DNA of 39,451 nucleotides from Candidatus Chloroploca sp. Khr17 (GCF_004138165.1 NZ_RYFF01000046.1:1-39451), one strand, 5' to 3'. Shown: positions 24,240 through 33,664, numbered from the stretch's first letter. Made by a program: numbers and translations. Notes: generated by a model from the letters alone, not told the origin.

Positions 24240-25140
24240 CAAAGAAGAGCAAACACCGCTTTTTTGACGCAAAGGCGCAAAGGCGTAAAGCACCGGGGGT
24301 GATCATGGCAATGGGCCTTGATGCTCGCCCTCGGCAGGGCGCAGCAGCGATGGGGACGACGATGTGATCGACAGACGCGCAGGGGCTGCTGCGCCCCTAC
24401 CGGGATGGTCGGTGCAGGAACCAAAGTGTATTGCCGCGCTCTTCCAATATCGGCAAGCTGCTGCGCCCCTACCGGGATGGTCGGTGCAGGAACCCGTCTC
24501 GGCATTGGGGGTTGAGGGCGAACAGAAATCGTGTTTGTTGCCGCAAAAGAACGCAAAGAACGCAAAAAATGGGGGTGCCATCGCCCGCAACATAGCCAAT
24601 GCGCACCACCGGTAGGGCGCAGCAGCGATGGGGGTGATCATGGCAATGGGCCTTGATCCTCGCCCACGGCAGGGCGCAGCCGCGAGGCACCTCGTGGTGA
24701 CTAACCGATGCGCAGGGGTTGCGGCGCCCCAACGGTGTGCGTTTGCCGCAAAAGAACGCAAAGAACGCAAAAAATGGGGGTGCCGTCGCCCCTCGCCCGC
24801 AACAGAGGACAGGGATAGGGCGGGCACCGGGGGTGATCATGGCAATGGGGCTGGATCCTCGCCCACGGCAGGGCGCAGCAGCGGGGGTGATCTTGGCAAT
24901 GGGCCTTGATCCTCACCCCCGGCAGGGCGCAGCAGCGATGGGGACGACGGGGTGATCAACGGACGCGCAGGGGCTGCTGCGCCCCTACTTTTTTGACGCA
25001 AAGGCGCAAAGGCGTAAAGCACCGGGGGTGATCTTGGCAATAGGGCCGATCCTCGCCCCCGGCAGGACACAGCAGCGCTGGGGGCGACGAGGTGATCAAC
25101 GAAGGTGCAGGGGCTGCTGCGCGGAACGGTTCCCCCGTGT
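24240..25140. repeat. Block of dispersed intergenic repeats, left of the AT-rich gene
   Basis: No gene is supported in this 900-bp stretch. Three interleaved elements recur: (a) GCAGGGGCTGCTGCGCCCCTAC, an imperfect palindrome, at about 24389, 24450 and 24967; (b) TGATCATGGCAATGGG followed by CTTGATCCTCGCC and GGCAGGGCGCAGC, at about 24300, 24636, 24833, 24890 and 25027; (c) GCAAAAGAACGCAAAGAACG, at about 24541 and 24742. CGCAAAGGCGCAAAGGCG also appears twice. All recur at 26400-26765, so these are members of a genomic repeat family. Confidence 0.85.
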
Positions 25141-25141
25141 C

Positions 25142-25174
25142 CTGGGAGCGCGGGCGGCACGCCCGTGCTCCCAG
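25142..25174. other. Strong hairpin, 15-bp arms
   Basis: CTGGGAGCGCGGGCG, a three-base loop (GCA), then CGCCCGTGCTCCCAG. The arms pair with one G-T wobble. No T-tract follows, so it is a repeat-type palindrome or processing signal rather than a classic terminator. Confidence 0.75.
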
Positions 25175-25421
25175 GCTTGCCTGTTACCCCACATGTGAAC
25201 CCGTATACTACACAACGATCCCCTGGTGGCACGGTGGCCGGCGTGGTGCGGCGCGAGGCGGCGCTTGAACGATGGCCCCGTTGATCGCGTGGGGTGTTGG
25301 CGAGGCAGGGTGCGTTGGGACAACGCGCCGAGAGGAGGGCCGCACCAGCGGCGTCGGGTTGCACCGCCTGGTGAGATTGCATGGTGAGAAGGCTTTTAAA
25401 TGGAGGTTAAAAGACCGCTTT

Positions 25422-26174
25422 TTACAATCGATTTTGCTCTTGCACCAGGAGTCTTCCCAGGTTATGAAAGTGCTCATTTGTGATTCCATACGCGACAGGA
25501 TGTGGTGTGATGGCGAAAATCGTGTCATTATTATGAGTTATATGTACTTTATCTATACTTTTCCATTGAGTCGCTGATCCTGTAATTTGCTTCCACCAAA
25601 ACTTATACTCCTGATTGCTGCTATAGAAGACAACATAACGTGGCTTGTGGATTTCAATGAATCTTCGTATTGCTGCCGACCGTGGTTTTGACCATGTTTT
25701 TTTATACACATCACGGTTTATTAATTCGGGTATGCTTGAATGCTCATTATATATCCATTTTTTTATTGACTTAGAAGGAAGAGGAAGAAGTTCTAAAATG
25801 CAATTATTGCCGGTATGGACGCCAAGTTCTTCGCGCTGAAATTCTCTAACCATTTCCCTGTCAACGTTATGGCCTTCTGCGCTTAATAGAATACGGATTA
25901 ATTTACTCCAGGTTGGTTGTAATCGCGCCTTTGGTCCGATAAATTGCTGTATTCCAAACTGTTTATGTTGGGCGTTCAGGTCATCTATCGTTACTTTTCC
26001 TCGTACTTTCCAGTGATTCAGGCGGTGAACAACTTCTTTGATCGTTCCATCACTCCCGTCTTCCATCCCAATAAACCAGTACTTCCCATTAAAATTTCCG
26101 TATCCGAAAAAATTGTTCATGTACTCGTATAGGAGAGTGTCATCTAGTTCGAAATTAGTAGTCATACCAGCCAT
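25422..26174 (-). CDS. Uracil-DNA-glycosylase-like superfamily protein, AT-rich, probably acquired
   Basis: The frame starts at ATG 26174 (or 26165); neither has a clear ribosome site. The 250 residues show a UDG-like layout: GKYWFIGMEDGSDG near the N-terminus in the position of the GxDPG motif, NNCILELLPLPSK as a central strand, KPRYVVFYSSNQEYK, and ITPHPVAYGITNEHFH in the place of the HPS loop. The catalytic Asp/Asn cannot be assigned, so it may be an inactive or RNA-related member. Base composition is strikingly low: 17 of 60 bases at 25741-25800 are G or C, against a GC-rich surrounding. Repeat blocks flank both sides, which points to transfer. Confidence 0.6.
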   Translation of the reverse strand: MAGMTTNFELDDTLLYEYMNNFFGYGNFNGKYWFIGMEDGSDGTIKEVVHRLNHWKVRGKVTIDDLNAQHKQFGIQQFIGPKARLQPTWSKLIRILLSAEGHNVDREMVREFQREELGVHTGNNCILELLPLPSKSIKKWIYNEHSSIPELINRDVYKKTWSKPRSAAIRRFIEIHKPRYVVFYSSNQEYKFWWKQITGSATQWKSIDKVHITHNNDTIFAITPHPVAYGITNEHFHNLGRLLVQEQNRL

Positions 26175-26399
26175 TCTCGTTCGTCGTAGAGCATTATCAA
26201 CAACGGCCTATCGGTCGTCATCATAGCGACCGCTTGCTGAGGATTGATGCTCGTGGGGGCGGTCCAGGCGACTCCGCTCGTGGCGTCGGCCAGGGAGCAT
26301 ACATACCGTCTGAGCTAGGATACCACGAAGATGGAACCGATCCATTACCAGGCCTTAACTGGCTGTGACAAACCAGCAAGAAAGGCTGCGCAAAAGCCG

Positions 26400-26765
26400 A
26401 TCCGCGTAGCAACGCTTTACCCCCGACAGGGCGCAGCAGCGCTGGGGGCGACGGGGTGATCATGGCAATGGGGCTTGATCCTCGCCCACGGCAGGGCGCA
26501 GCAGCGAGGCACCCCGTGGTGACCAACCGACGCGCAGGGGCTGCGGCACTCCTCATGTGTTTGTTGCCGCAAAAGAACGCAAAGAACGCAAAAAAACGGG
26601 GGGCCGTCGCCAGCAACACAGCCGATGCTCACCCACGGCAGGGCGAAGCTGGGCACCGGGCGTGATCATGGCAATGGGGCTGGATCCTTACCCACGGCAG
26701 CAGGGCGCAGCAGCGAGACACCCCGTGGTGACCAACCGACGCGCAGGGGCGGCTGCGCCCCTACT
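26400..26765. repeat. Block of dispersed intergenic repeats, right of the AT-rich gene
   Basis: Same elements as at 24240-25140: TGATCATGGCAATGGGGCT at about 26457 and 26665, GCAAAAGAACGCAAAGAACG at about 26567, and ACCCCGTGGTGACCAACCGA twice. The right copy ends GGGCGGCTGCGCCCCTAC. No gene is supported between 26200 and 26765. Confidence 0.85.
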
Positions 26766-26833
26766 TGACTCTCAGCGGCGCAGCAACTACCATGGGCGCA
26801 CGAAGCAATGCCGTGCGGAGTGCAACGAACGCA

Positions 26834-27082
26834 ATGTCTGGCGACGAACTATCCCCTGCTGATTCCATCGACCCGCTCAAAGTCGGTGAGTTGATTTCGC
26901 TGACCGAGGCCATCGCCTATACTGGGTTGACCCGCAATTCTCTGAATGGCTATATTCGGCGTGGGCGCTTGAAAGCAAAAAAACTCGGATCAGTCTGGGT
27001 CACGACCTACGCTGCGCTTGATGAATACCTCGCCTCGCGGGACATGGAGAGCATTCCCAAAAAGTATCGTCAGCGCTCTTGA
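26834..27082 (+). CDS. Excisionase-type (HTH_17/MerR-like) DNA-binding protein
   Basis: I choose the ATG at 26834; in-frame starts at 26765 and 26792 would run into the repeat block. The 82 residues contain a MerR-like winged helix: LISLTEAIAYTGLTRNSLNG, then YIRRGRLKAKKLGSVWVTTY and LDEYLAS. Such small proteins are excisionases of mobile elements or toxin-antitoxin and phase regulators. No integrase is in the window. The start is uncertain because the only GGAG lies 14 bases upstream. Confidence 0.7.
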   Translation: MSGDELSPADSIDPLKVGELISLTEAIAYTGLTRNSLNGYIRRGRLKAKKLGSVWVTTYAALDEYLASRDMESIPKKYRQRS

Positions 27083-27128
27083 CCGTAGACGATTATTCTT
27101 GTACCATAGACCCTATGAAATGACGCAA

Positions 27129-27155
27129 CCGCCAGGTGCTAGGAACACCTGACGG
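27129..27155. terminator. Hairpin downstream of the HTH gene
   Basis: CCGCCAGGTG, a 7-base loop, then CACCTGACGG (one C-A mismatch). It begins 47 bp after the stop. There is no T-tract, so intrinsic termination is uncertain. Confidence 0.35.
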
Positions 27156-27563
27156 CTGCTAACCTCACCACCTGATCGTAGCAGGCGGTGCGGCTGGGCT
27201 GCATGGTACCACACTGTGCGGCGTCCTCCAGCAGCACCCCGTTGCCGCGTTGCTCCGCAACGTAGCAGGCGTTGAGGTGCTGTGTTCGTTCCAGGGGCTT
27301 GTCATTTCTCTCCTGGCTCGCGCCGGAGGTCGCCGTGTTCTCTGCGGTTTGTCCCCGTGGCGCTCGTGCGCGGCCTCCGGCGAGGAGGTCGCCGGGCGTC
27401 CGTGTTGTGCGCTACCCCAGGGCGGGTGCGCTGCGGCCAGCAGCGGCATCCTCGTCCCCCCGTCATGCCCTCGCTCCCCCGCGCTGGCGGCAGCCTGCCG
27501 CCCCCGCCCTGGCCCCCTGCACCCGTGGCCGAGGTTCGCCCACCTCGCTACGGCACGTTCGTC

Positions 27564-28106
27564 GTTCCCGTCCGGTCGCTGGTCAGCCCCACCCTGGGCT
27601 GGCTGGCAACGCCCCCCTGGATCGGCGCTCGCCGCCTGCCCAGGGGGGCGTTGCCATACGACTCCCCTGGTCGCTCGCTCGTTCCGCCCATCCTGCCGCT
27701 GGTCAGCCCCACCCTAAGCACGGTCGGCCTGACCACCCGCCTGCCCAGCGGGGCGTTGCCTTGCCCCACGCCTGGTCGTTCGCTCGTTCCGCCCATCCTG
27801 TCGCTGATCAGCCCTACCCTGGGCACGCCCGGCCTGACCCCCTGGCTGCCCAGAGGGGCGTTGCCTTGCCCCACGCCTGGTCACTCGCTCGTTCCGCCCA
27901 TCCTGCCGCTGGTCAGCCCTACCCTGGGCACGCCCGGCCTGACCCCCTGGCACCCCTCACCCGTCGCGGAGGTGCGCCCACCTCCCTGCGGTCGCTCGCT
28001 CGTTCCGCTCATCCTGCCGCTGGTCAGCCCTACCCTGGGCACGCCCGGCCTGACCACCCTCCTGCCCAGGGGGGCGTTGCCCGATCATACCCTTGGAGGC
28101 GCTCCT
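27564..28106. repeat. Five tandem 105-117-bp repeats upstream of the membrane-protein gene
   Basis: Starts at about 27564, 27681, 27786, 27891 and 28002 (GTTCCGCCCATCCTGCCGCT in the better copies). Period lengths 117, 105, 105 and 111 are all multiples of three, so a plus-strand frame stays open from 27282 through the repeats into the gene at 28107. I regard it as non-coding because the Pro-rich translation has no domain and a strong ribosome site lies at the inner ATG. Region 27156-27563 is GC-rich and holds nothing else I recognise. Confidence 0.8.
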
Positions 28107-29282
28107 ATGCACCATGATCCCGCCGCCCGTCTGCGTCGCGCCCCGACCGCGACGCGCATCCTTGACCTCGCCGCCTGGTTGGGCCTGCTCGCCGGGTTGC
28201 TCTGGTGGATGCATTTCTTCTGGCTCATGATCACCCCCGTCATGCTTACCGAACTCGTGCTCGTCGCCGCCTTTGCCATGGCCTACGCCGTGGTGCTGCC
28301 CATGCTGATCAGCATGCTCTTTCCCGGCACGCCCGCAGGCATGCTCTTGGCGGAAACCCGCTGGCGCACCTTCGGCCACGCGATTGCGCTGGGGGCCGCC
28401 GTCTTCATGGTTTATCACGGCTTCGTCGCGGTCTGGGCCTGGTGGCAAACCCGGCCCGTGACCGTCGCGGCGGGCCAAGACCTGCCGCTGGCGATGGGCA
28501 CGATCATCGTCTTTGTCGTCGTGCCCGCCTTATCCTGGGTGCAAATGGCCCCCGACCAGTGGGTCGCGGAGATCGTCCAGGCCCAGCAGGTCAAGCGCTT
28601 ACGCGCCGCGCAGCAGGCCAATCTGATGGCCGCCCGCATCCAGTACGCCCGCGCCATGCACCTGCTCAAGCGGGGCCTGGCCAATACCACCGCCGCCGAA
28701 CGCGCCGAGTTAGCGGGCACCTTGATCGCGATGCAACGCGCCGAAAACGAGGCGATCAGCCAAGTCGCCGACCAGATGCGCTTGCTGACCGGCATTGACA
28801 CCGGCACGCCGCTGCTCGACGACGACCACCTGCTCGACCAGTACGACCGCCTGACGGTGGCGATGGAGCAACTGGTGACGCCGGTCAACGCGGCCTACGC
28901 GGAGGCTCCGGACGCGGTGGCTCCACCGCCTGCCGCGCCGCTGACCGTGCCGCTGACCGCTCCTGAACCAGCCGCACCAGCCGCACCGTCCCCCCCGGCC
29001 CGCCACGAACCGCCCCGGCCCGCGTCCAGCCCGCCCGCGTCCAGCCCGCCCGCGTCCAGCCCGCCCGCGTCCAGCCCGCCCGCGTCCACCGCCACCGCGC
29101 TCGCCGTCGCCCAACGCGAACTCAGCGGCGCATGGTCACGCGCCCAGCTCGAAGCCGTCTTGTCCGTGCAGAAAACCAAGGCCACCGCCTTGATCCGCAC
29201 CTGGCGCACCGAAGGCCACCTGATCGAACTCAGCGACCCCGCCTTCCACTACGCCTGGGCCACCCCCGAAAGGAGCGTCTAA
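28107..29282 (+). CDS. Four-span membrane protein with coiled region and C-terminal winged-helix-like domain
   Basis: The ATG at 28107 has TTGGAGG eight bases upstream; the frame runs further 5' through repeats but this is the natural start. The 391 residues have hydrophobic spans at about 21-42, 46-72, 90-113 and 126-147. A long charged helix follows (VAEIVQAQQVKRLRAAQQAN onward), then a Pro/Ala linker with about five ASSPP units from a 15-bp tandem repeat near 29025-29090. The C-terminal domain (ELSGAWSRAQLEAVLSVQKT, KATALIRTWRTEGHLIEL) looks like a winged helix. I do not recognise the family. It is co-transcribed with the next gene. Confidence 0.75.
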   Translation: MHHDPAARLRRAPTATRILDLAAWLGLLAGLLWWMHFFWLMITPVMLTELVLVAAFAMAYAVVLPMLISMLFPGTPAGMLLAETRWRTFGHAIALGAAVFMVYHGFVAVWAWWQTRPVTVAAGQDLPLAMGTIIVFVVVPALSWVQMAPDQWVAEIVQAQQVKRLRAAQQANLMAARIQYARAMHLLKRGLANTTAAERAELAGTLIAMQRAENEAISQVADQMRLLTGIDTGTPLLDDDHLLDQYDRLTVAMEQLVTPVNAAYAEAPDAVAPPPAAPLTVPLTAPEPAAPAAPSPPARHEPPRPASSPPASSPPASSPPASSPPASTATALAVAQRELSGAWSRAQLEAVLSVQKTKATALIRTWRTEGHLIELSDPAFHYAWATPERSV

Positions 29283-29283
29283 C

Positions 29284-30051
29284 ATGGGCTATGTTCCCCC
29301 CCGCGGGGCCGATGGCCGCATCATCGTCGGCCCCTTGTTTGGCGACAGCGACGCGCCGCCGCCAGAGGCCGATGCCCCGGTCGCGCCGGACGCGCCGCCG
29401 AGCGCCCACGCCCCGCCTGCCGCGCCCGCCGCAAGCCGTCGCCAGGACGCGCCCACCCCCTTCGGCATGCTTCGCCCCGAGGCTGGCCCGCTCAGCCCTG
29501 GCCCGCGCCGCTCGGCCCGGCTCGTCCTGGCCGTCGCGCTCGCCTGCCTCCTGCTCGGCGGCGGCCTCTGGGCCACCTGGCCGCGCCCGGAACCCGTGGC
29601 ACTGCCCGACGCCACGAACCCGGCCCCGCCGACCGCCGCCACCGCCGCGCGCCCCGTCCTGCCCCGCGCCGTCGTCGCCTTCGCCGCCCCCGACGGCGTC
29701 GCCGTGGGGGCGTTGGAACCAGGCCGCCCCTACACCACCCTGACCACCCAGGACGGCTGGCTGCGCATCGCCGCTGACGGCTCCGGCACCGTCTGGATTC
29801 GCGCCTGGGAACTCACCGGCAGCGGGCCACCGACCGCGACCCCGACCGCAACCGCGCTGCCGACCGCGACGCCGCGCCCGGCCCCGCCGCCGCCAGCGGC
29901 CCCCGTCGCCCCAGCGCTCACCTGCGTGCCGGTCATCGACGGCAACTTCGGCGGCACGCTCGGCGAAGCGTGCGGGGCCACCAGCGCCGAACGCCAGCAA
30001 CGCGCCCTGGAACTGCTCCAAGCGGCGGATCAGGCCCGGAGCGGGGAGTGA
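29284..30051 (+). CDS. Single-span membrane protein with SH3-like extracytoplasmic domain
   Basis: The ATG lies one base after the previous stop and has AAAGGAG at good spacing. The 255 residues consist of a Pro/Ala-rich cytoplasmic part, one membrane span at about 79-98 (RLVLAVALACLLLGGGLW), a linker, an SH3b-like domain at about 130-185 (VVAFAAPDGVAVGALEPGRP, then DGWLRIAADGSGTVWIRAWE), a TATPTAT linker and a short Cys-containing tail. The domain order suggests a type II topology with SH3 outside. SH3b domains often bind cell-wall or protein ligands. The function is unknown, but the tight coupling suggests a complex with the multispan protein. Confidence 0.75.
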   Translation: MGYVPPRGADGRIIVGPLFGDSDAPPPEADAPVAPDAPPSAHAPPAAPAASRRQDAPTPFGMLRPEAGPLSPGPRRSARLVLAVALACLLLGGGLWATWPRPEPVALPDATNPAPPTAATAARPVLPRAVVAFAAPDGVAVGALEPGRPYTTLTTQDGWLRIAADGSGTVWIRAWELTGSGPPTATPTATALPTATPRPAPPPPAAPVAPALTCVPVIDGNFGGTLGEACGATSAERQQRALELLQAADQARSGE

Positions 30052-30182
30052 GGGCGTGGCCGCCAAAGAACGCAACGGAACGCAAAAAAAGGTCGCGCCA
30101 TGCTGCCCCTCGCTGGCAATGCGGACGAGGGGGAGCAGGGCACGGCAGCGCCGTGCCTCGACGGCGCTGCCCGTGCCCCACG

Positions 30183-30310
30183 CCGCATCATGATGCCGAT
30201 GATCATGCCCCGCGTACGGGCACGGCAGTGCCGTGCCCCCGCCGCCGCATCATGACGCCGATGATCATGCCCCCGTACGGGCACGGCGCCGCCGTGCCCC
30301 ACGCCGCCAT
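30183..30310. repeat. Tandem GC-rich palindromic repeats
   Basis: Two to three copies of a ~60-bp unit: CCGCATCATGATGCCGATGA, TCATGCCCC, then GTACGGGCACGGCAGTGCCG. Each contains nested palindromes (GGCACGGCAGTGCCGTGCC). The whole gap 30052-30519 holds no gene, only such GC-rich repeats and a GCAACGGAACGCAAAAAAAG relative of the element at 24541. Confidence 0.7.
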
Positions 30311-30519
30311 GCGCACCCCATGGCCGTAAGGCCGAAGCACGCGCCTGCGCAGAGATGGGGTGGCGGCACGGGTGCGGGGCGCGTGCTTCGGCCCTACGAT
30401 GCTGCCATGCCCCGCGCCGCGCCGCCGCCGTGCCCCCACAAAAAATCGCGGATGTGGCGGGGGCAAACCCTTGACACCATTGTCGCCCCAGAAGGAAACA
30501 GCAAGGCAGCAAACAGGAT

Positions 30520-33500
30520 TCAGAACACAGAATTCAGGACATTCGTGCGAACAAGGGGGGCCGCCACCACCCGAAAACCCCGGGGGTCGTCCGAGTCGCT
30601 GGGAGGGTGCCAGTTCCGCGCCCCGCAGCGAACATATGTGCTATAATTACGCCACGACCCACCTCGCCACGGCACGTCTCCCTCATCAGTTGTAAAGTCT
30701 TTCCGCTCCTGCGCGGCCTCGGCTGGGTAGGCCTGGTAGCTGCTGCTGGCCCACTCCCAGACGTTGCCTGCCATATCAAGCGCCCCACACGCCGCCGCCC
30801 CTGCGGGACAACAGCCCACGGGGGCGGCACGATCCAACTCGTTCGCGTCAGAGATCGCCAATTCCGGCGTGGGCTCCGCGTCGCCCCACGGATACGGACG
30901 CCGCTGGCCCTGCGCGTCATAGGCTGCGGCAACTTCCCATTCGGCCTCGGTCGGCAGGCGTAATCCATAGCCTGCCGGCAGCACGTCAGCCAGGCGTTCG
31001 CTCAGCCACGCACAAAAAGCCGTCGCCTCGTACCAGTTCACCCCGATCACCGGCTGATTGAGCCCATTGAAACGAGCATTATCCCACTCATCTGGCTCGG
31101 TGCGCTTGCGTGCCTGCTTCCACTGCCAGCCCTCGGGCGTCCACCAGCGTTCCGCTGCATCACCGTAGCCCTCAGCGACAAACAGGGCGTACTGGGCCAC
31201 CGTGATCGGAGCGCGGGCGATCCAGAAGGCGGAGAGGGGTAGCGTGGCGGAAGGTTCACCCTCATCCCACCCGCCGATCTGATAGCTTCCCCCTGGCACA
31301 GCGCACCAGTAGCCCTGTGGTTGCCCAAAGGTGGTGCTGCGCTGCGCCAGTTCCGCCTGCCACGCCTCGACCGTCACCGGCATACGCGGATCATCACCCA
31401 AATCACCCAGCAAGAACCCCGCCCGCACCCGCCCAGCCACCGGCAGGGGTTGGTCGCGGTCGGCCAGCAGCGTCACCAACCCGTCACGCAGATCAGCCTG
31501 TAACCCAGCGACATCCACCTGTTGCTCAGCCAGATACGTCCAGTCGCGATCAACCCCCAACTCCGCCGCCAGGATCAGATCCCGGTACCACCGCGCCACG
31601 GGCTTCGCCACACCCTGCTCGCGGCGGTCAATCAGCACGCGCAGCACCTTCTCGACCAGAAACGGGTTTGTCGCCTGCACCACCCCCACTCCCAGGAAGA
31701 GCGGCTCCCGCCAGCGGTCATCATCGCGCCGCGCAAGCACCTGCGCGACCGGATCACGACTGAGCAGCATGTGCCGCCCGGCACAGTGTTCCTGCAAGGT
31801 CAGGTGGGCAAAGACATAGCTCGTCGGCCCGTCCGGGGTCAAAAGGCCGCTCCGGTGTTCGATGTAATCGAGACAACGCCCGGCGGCTCCCCAGGGTTCG
31901 GAGAGTTTTGCCGCTTCAAAGAACTCGATCAGCGCATCGCGGATCTGGCTTTTGCCCAGCCGCCCGCGTCCATCTTCCGACGACCCCGCCGCGTGCGCAT
32001 CGTAGGAGAGCCGGTCGAGCAGCGGGCGCAAGCGGGCCGTTGTCCAATCCGGCCGCCCCAGCGCATCGGCCAGGTTCTGCCCGTCATGCACTTTGTCCCA
32101 CTCGCCGAGCAGCAATTCCAGGATCTGCTCGTAGAGCGTCGGGCGGTCACGGGGCAAAGTACCGCGTCGAAACAGCAACAAGGCCATCAAGGTCACGAGC
32201 AAGGGTGAGGCCGCCATCGCCCGCAGGCGCGGGCTCTCCGCAATCGTCGCGATCAGATCGTCGCTCAGGCGCTCGGTCTCAGTGTGGGCCAAATGCCCAT
32301 GGGCGACCAGTTCGCCATACCACGCTGGAACAAACGCCCGTACCTGGCCCAGCGTCAACGGGGCCAGCGTCGTCACCGGCCAGCCGAGCATGGCCTGCAG
32401 GTCGTCGGTGAACGCCCGCGTGCGGCAGGTCACCACCATGCGCACCTGCGGATAGCGGGTCGCAAAGGCCTGCACCGCCTGCAGCGTCGTGGCCCGATCT
32501 ACGGCCTGCGCGGTCGGCTCCAGCAGCACTTCATCCAACCCATCGAGCAACAGGATCACCGCCCCGCGCACCAGCGCATCCGTGAGCAGATCGTTGGGCT
32601 GCGCCACCCCGTGCGCGGCAAGCGTGGCACGCAGCAACGTCATCACCGCCTGCACTGGTGCCGCCTTCTTCGCCAACGCTCCGGCCAGCCGACGCAGCGG
32701 CAGCAGCAGCGGCAGCAGCGGTGGGGCGGCGTCCCATCCTGGCAAGGCCGTCGCCGGGTCAGCCTGATCCAACCCGCGCCGTGCCAGTGCCCAAGCCAGA
32801 TGGCGCACGAAGGTACTCTTGCCGCTGCCCGGATCGCCGAGCACCACCAGGCGTGGCTGATCAGCCAGGGCCTCGGTCGCCGCCTGCGCCCGGAGCAACG
32901 TCAGCGGTGCCGCGTCATCCGCACGCCCACGCCCACGGGCACTGCCGTCGGCCTCGTCCACCCTGGTCGCCAGCACCGCTGCGACCGGGAGCACATGCTC
33001 GGGATCGTACGCTTCGGCAGGCTGGGTCAGGTTGTCATCGGCAAAGTAGGGCCGCAACGCTTCCCGCGAGCCGGTCGCCAGCGGCAGGAGCATCGTTGTC
33101 GCCAGCAGCACATAGACCCGCGCCAGATCCAGGCCCTGCGCCCCGGCCAATTGCGTATCCAGGCCCCGCAGCGGCAGGGCGCGTAGATCATTCGCCAGCG
33201 CATCGAGGTACCAGTTCAACCGCTGCTGCTCGTCATGACTGGGGACACGTTGGTAGATGATCGTGCCAAGGTTGAGCCCTACGACTGGGGCATCAACCTG
33301 CCCGCCGCTCACCGTCGCCTGGCCCTCGGTCGTGGCCGTGGCCCCTTGGCCGATAGCAACGGTGCTCTGGGTGAGATTGCCTGCGCTCAGCGTATCACCG
33401 CCGCCAGCGGGGGGCGCTGGCGGCGGCGTCTCGCCAAAGACCTGCGCCGCGACGAAGGCGGCTTGTTCCGAGGTAAGTGCATCGCTTTTCTGCGCCAGCG

Positions 33501-33582
33501 CAGCGCGAGCGATGGTGTCGTCGAAGTCGTCGCGCAAGGCGCGAAGACGGGTGATCAAGGCGGTCAAGTCAGCGTCGTTCAT
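30520..33582 (-). CDS. NACHT NTPase with N-terminal amyloid-like motif and C-terminal FGE/C-type-lectin-fold domain
   Basis: The ATG at 33582 follows GAGG by six bases. The 1020 residues: a helical module at 1-52 shared with the gene at 36978, then a Gly/Thr-rich linker, a beta motif at 94-112 (QVDAPVVGLNLGTIIYQR), and a NACHT with Walker A GDPGSGKST at 249-257, Walker B LLLDGLDE at 344-351 and VVTCRTRAF. From about 755 comes an FGE/sulfatase-modifying-type domain (YWCAVPGGSYQIGGW, YPWGD, MAGNVWEW, RGGSW, GFRVV). FGE domains with this fold often bind ligands and serve as hypervariable receptors. The arrangement is that of a bacterial NLR: sensor at the C-terminus, NTP-driven switch, amyloid-type output. 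The catalytic cysteines of true FGE were not verified. Confidence 0.85.
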   Translation of the reverse strand: MNDADLTALITRLRALRDDFDDTIARAALAQKSDALTSEQAAFVAAQVFGETPPPAPPAGGGDTLSAGNLTQSTVAIGQGATATTEGQATVSGGQVDAPVVGLNLGTIIYQRVPSHDEQQRLNWYLDALANDLRALPLRGLDTQLAGAQGLDLARVYVLLATTMLLPLATGSREALRPYFADDNLTQPAEAYDPEHVLPVAAVLATRVDEADGSARGRGRADDAAPLTLLRAQAATEALADQPRLVVLGDPGSGKSTFVRHLAWALARRGLDQADPATALPGWDAAPPLLPLLLPLRRLAGALAKKAAPVQAVMTLLRATLAAHGVAQPNDLLTDALVRGAVILLLDGLDEVLLEPTAQAVDRATTLQAVQAFATRYPQVRMVVTCRTRAFTDDLQAMLGWPVTTLAPLTLGQVRAFVPAWYGELVAHGHLAHTETERLSDDLIATIAESPRLRAMAASPLLVTLMALLLFRRGTLPRDRPTLYEQILELLLGEWDKVHDGQNLADALGRPDWTTARLRPLLDRLSYDAHAAGSSEDGRGRLGKSQIRDALIEFFEAAKLSEPWGAAGRCLDYIEHRSGLLTPDGPTSYVFAHLTLQEHCAGRHMLLSRDPVAQVLARRDDDRWREPLFLGVGVVQATNPFLVEKVLRVLIDRREQGVAKPVARWYRDLILAAELGVDRDWTYLAEQQVDVAGLQADLRDGLVTLLADRDQPLPVAGRVRAGFLLGDLGDDPRMPVTVEAWQAELAQRSTTFGQPQGYWCAVPGGSYQIGGWDEGEPSATLPLSAFWIARAPITVAQYALFVAEGYGDAAERWWTPEGWQWKQARKRTEPDEWDNARFNGLNQPVIGVNWYEATAFCAWLSERLADVLPAGYGLRLPTEAEWEVAAAYDAQGQRRPYPWGDAEPTPELAISDANELDRAAPVGCCPAGAAACGALDMAGNVWEWASSSYQAYPAEAAQERKDFTTDEGDVPWRGGSWRNYSTYVRCGARNWHPPSDSDDPRGFRVVAAPLVRTNVLNSVF
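30561..30678 (-). other. Hypervariable FGE tail of the NACHT protein (copy A)
   Basis: This 118-bp stretch aligns without gaps to 34630-34747. Coding-strand positions 43-64 and 99-118 are identical in the two copies, while 28 of 118 bases differ and cluster in two blocks. The residues are SWRNYST and ARNWHPPSDSDDPRG here, against LFLQNNT and ARTRSRPYIWNDLQG in the other copy. The blocks form the ligand-facing loops of the fold. Confidence 0.75.
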
Positions 33583-33664
33583 AAAACCTCACGAGGGCTA
33601 ACCAGGCGCACCTGCGCAGGCAGGGCTTCAGCGACCACACGGCACTGCGGCAAAGGATCCCAGC

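Noticed and set aside
27165-28117. Long GC-rich frames on both strands
   Set aside because: They are repetitive and Pro/Arg-rich without domains. GC-rich DNA and multiple-of-three repeat periods explain the lack of stops.
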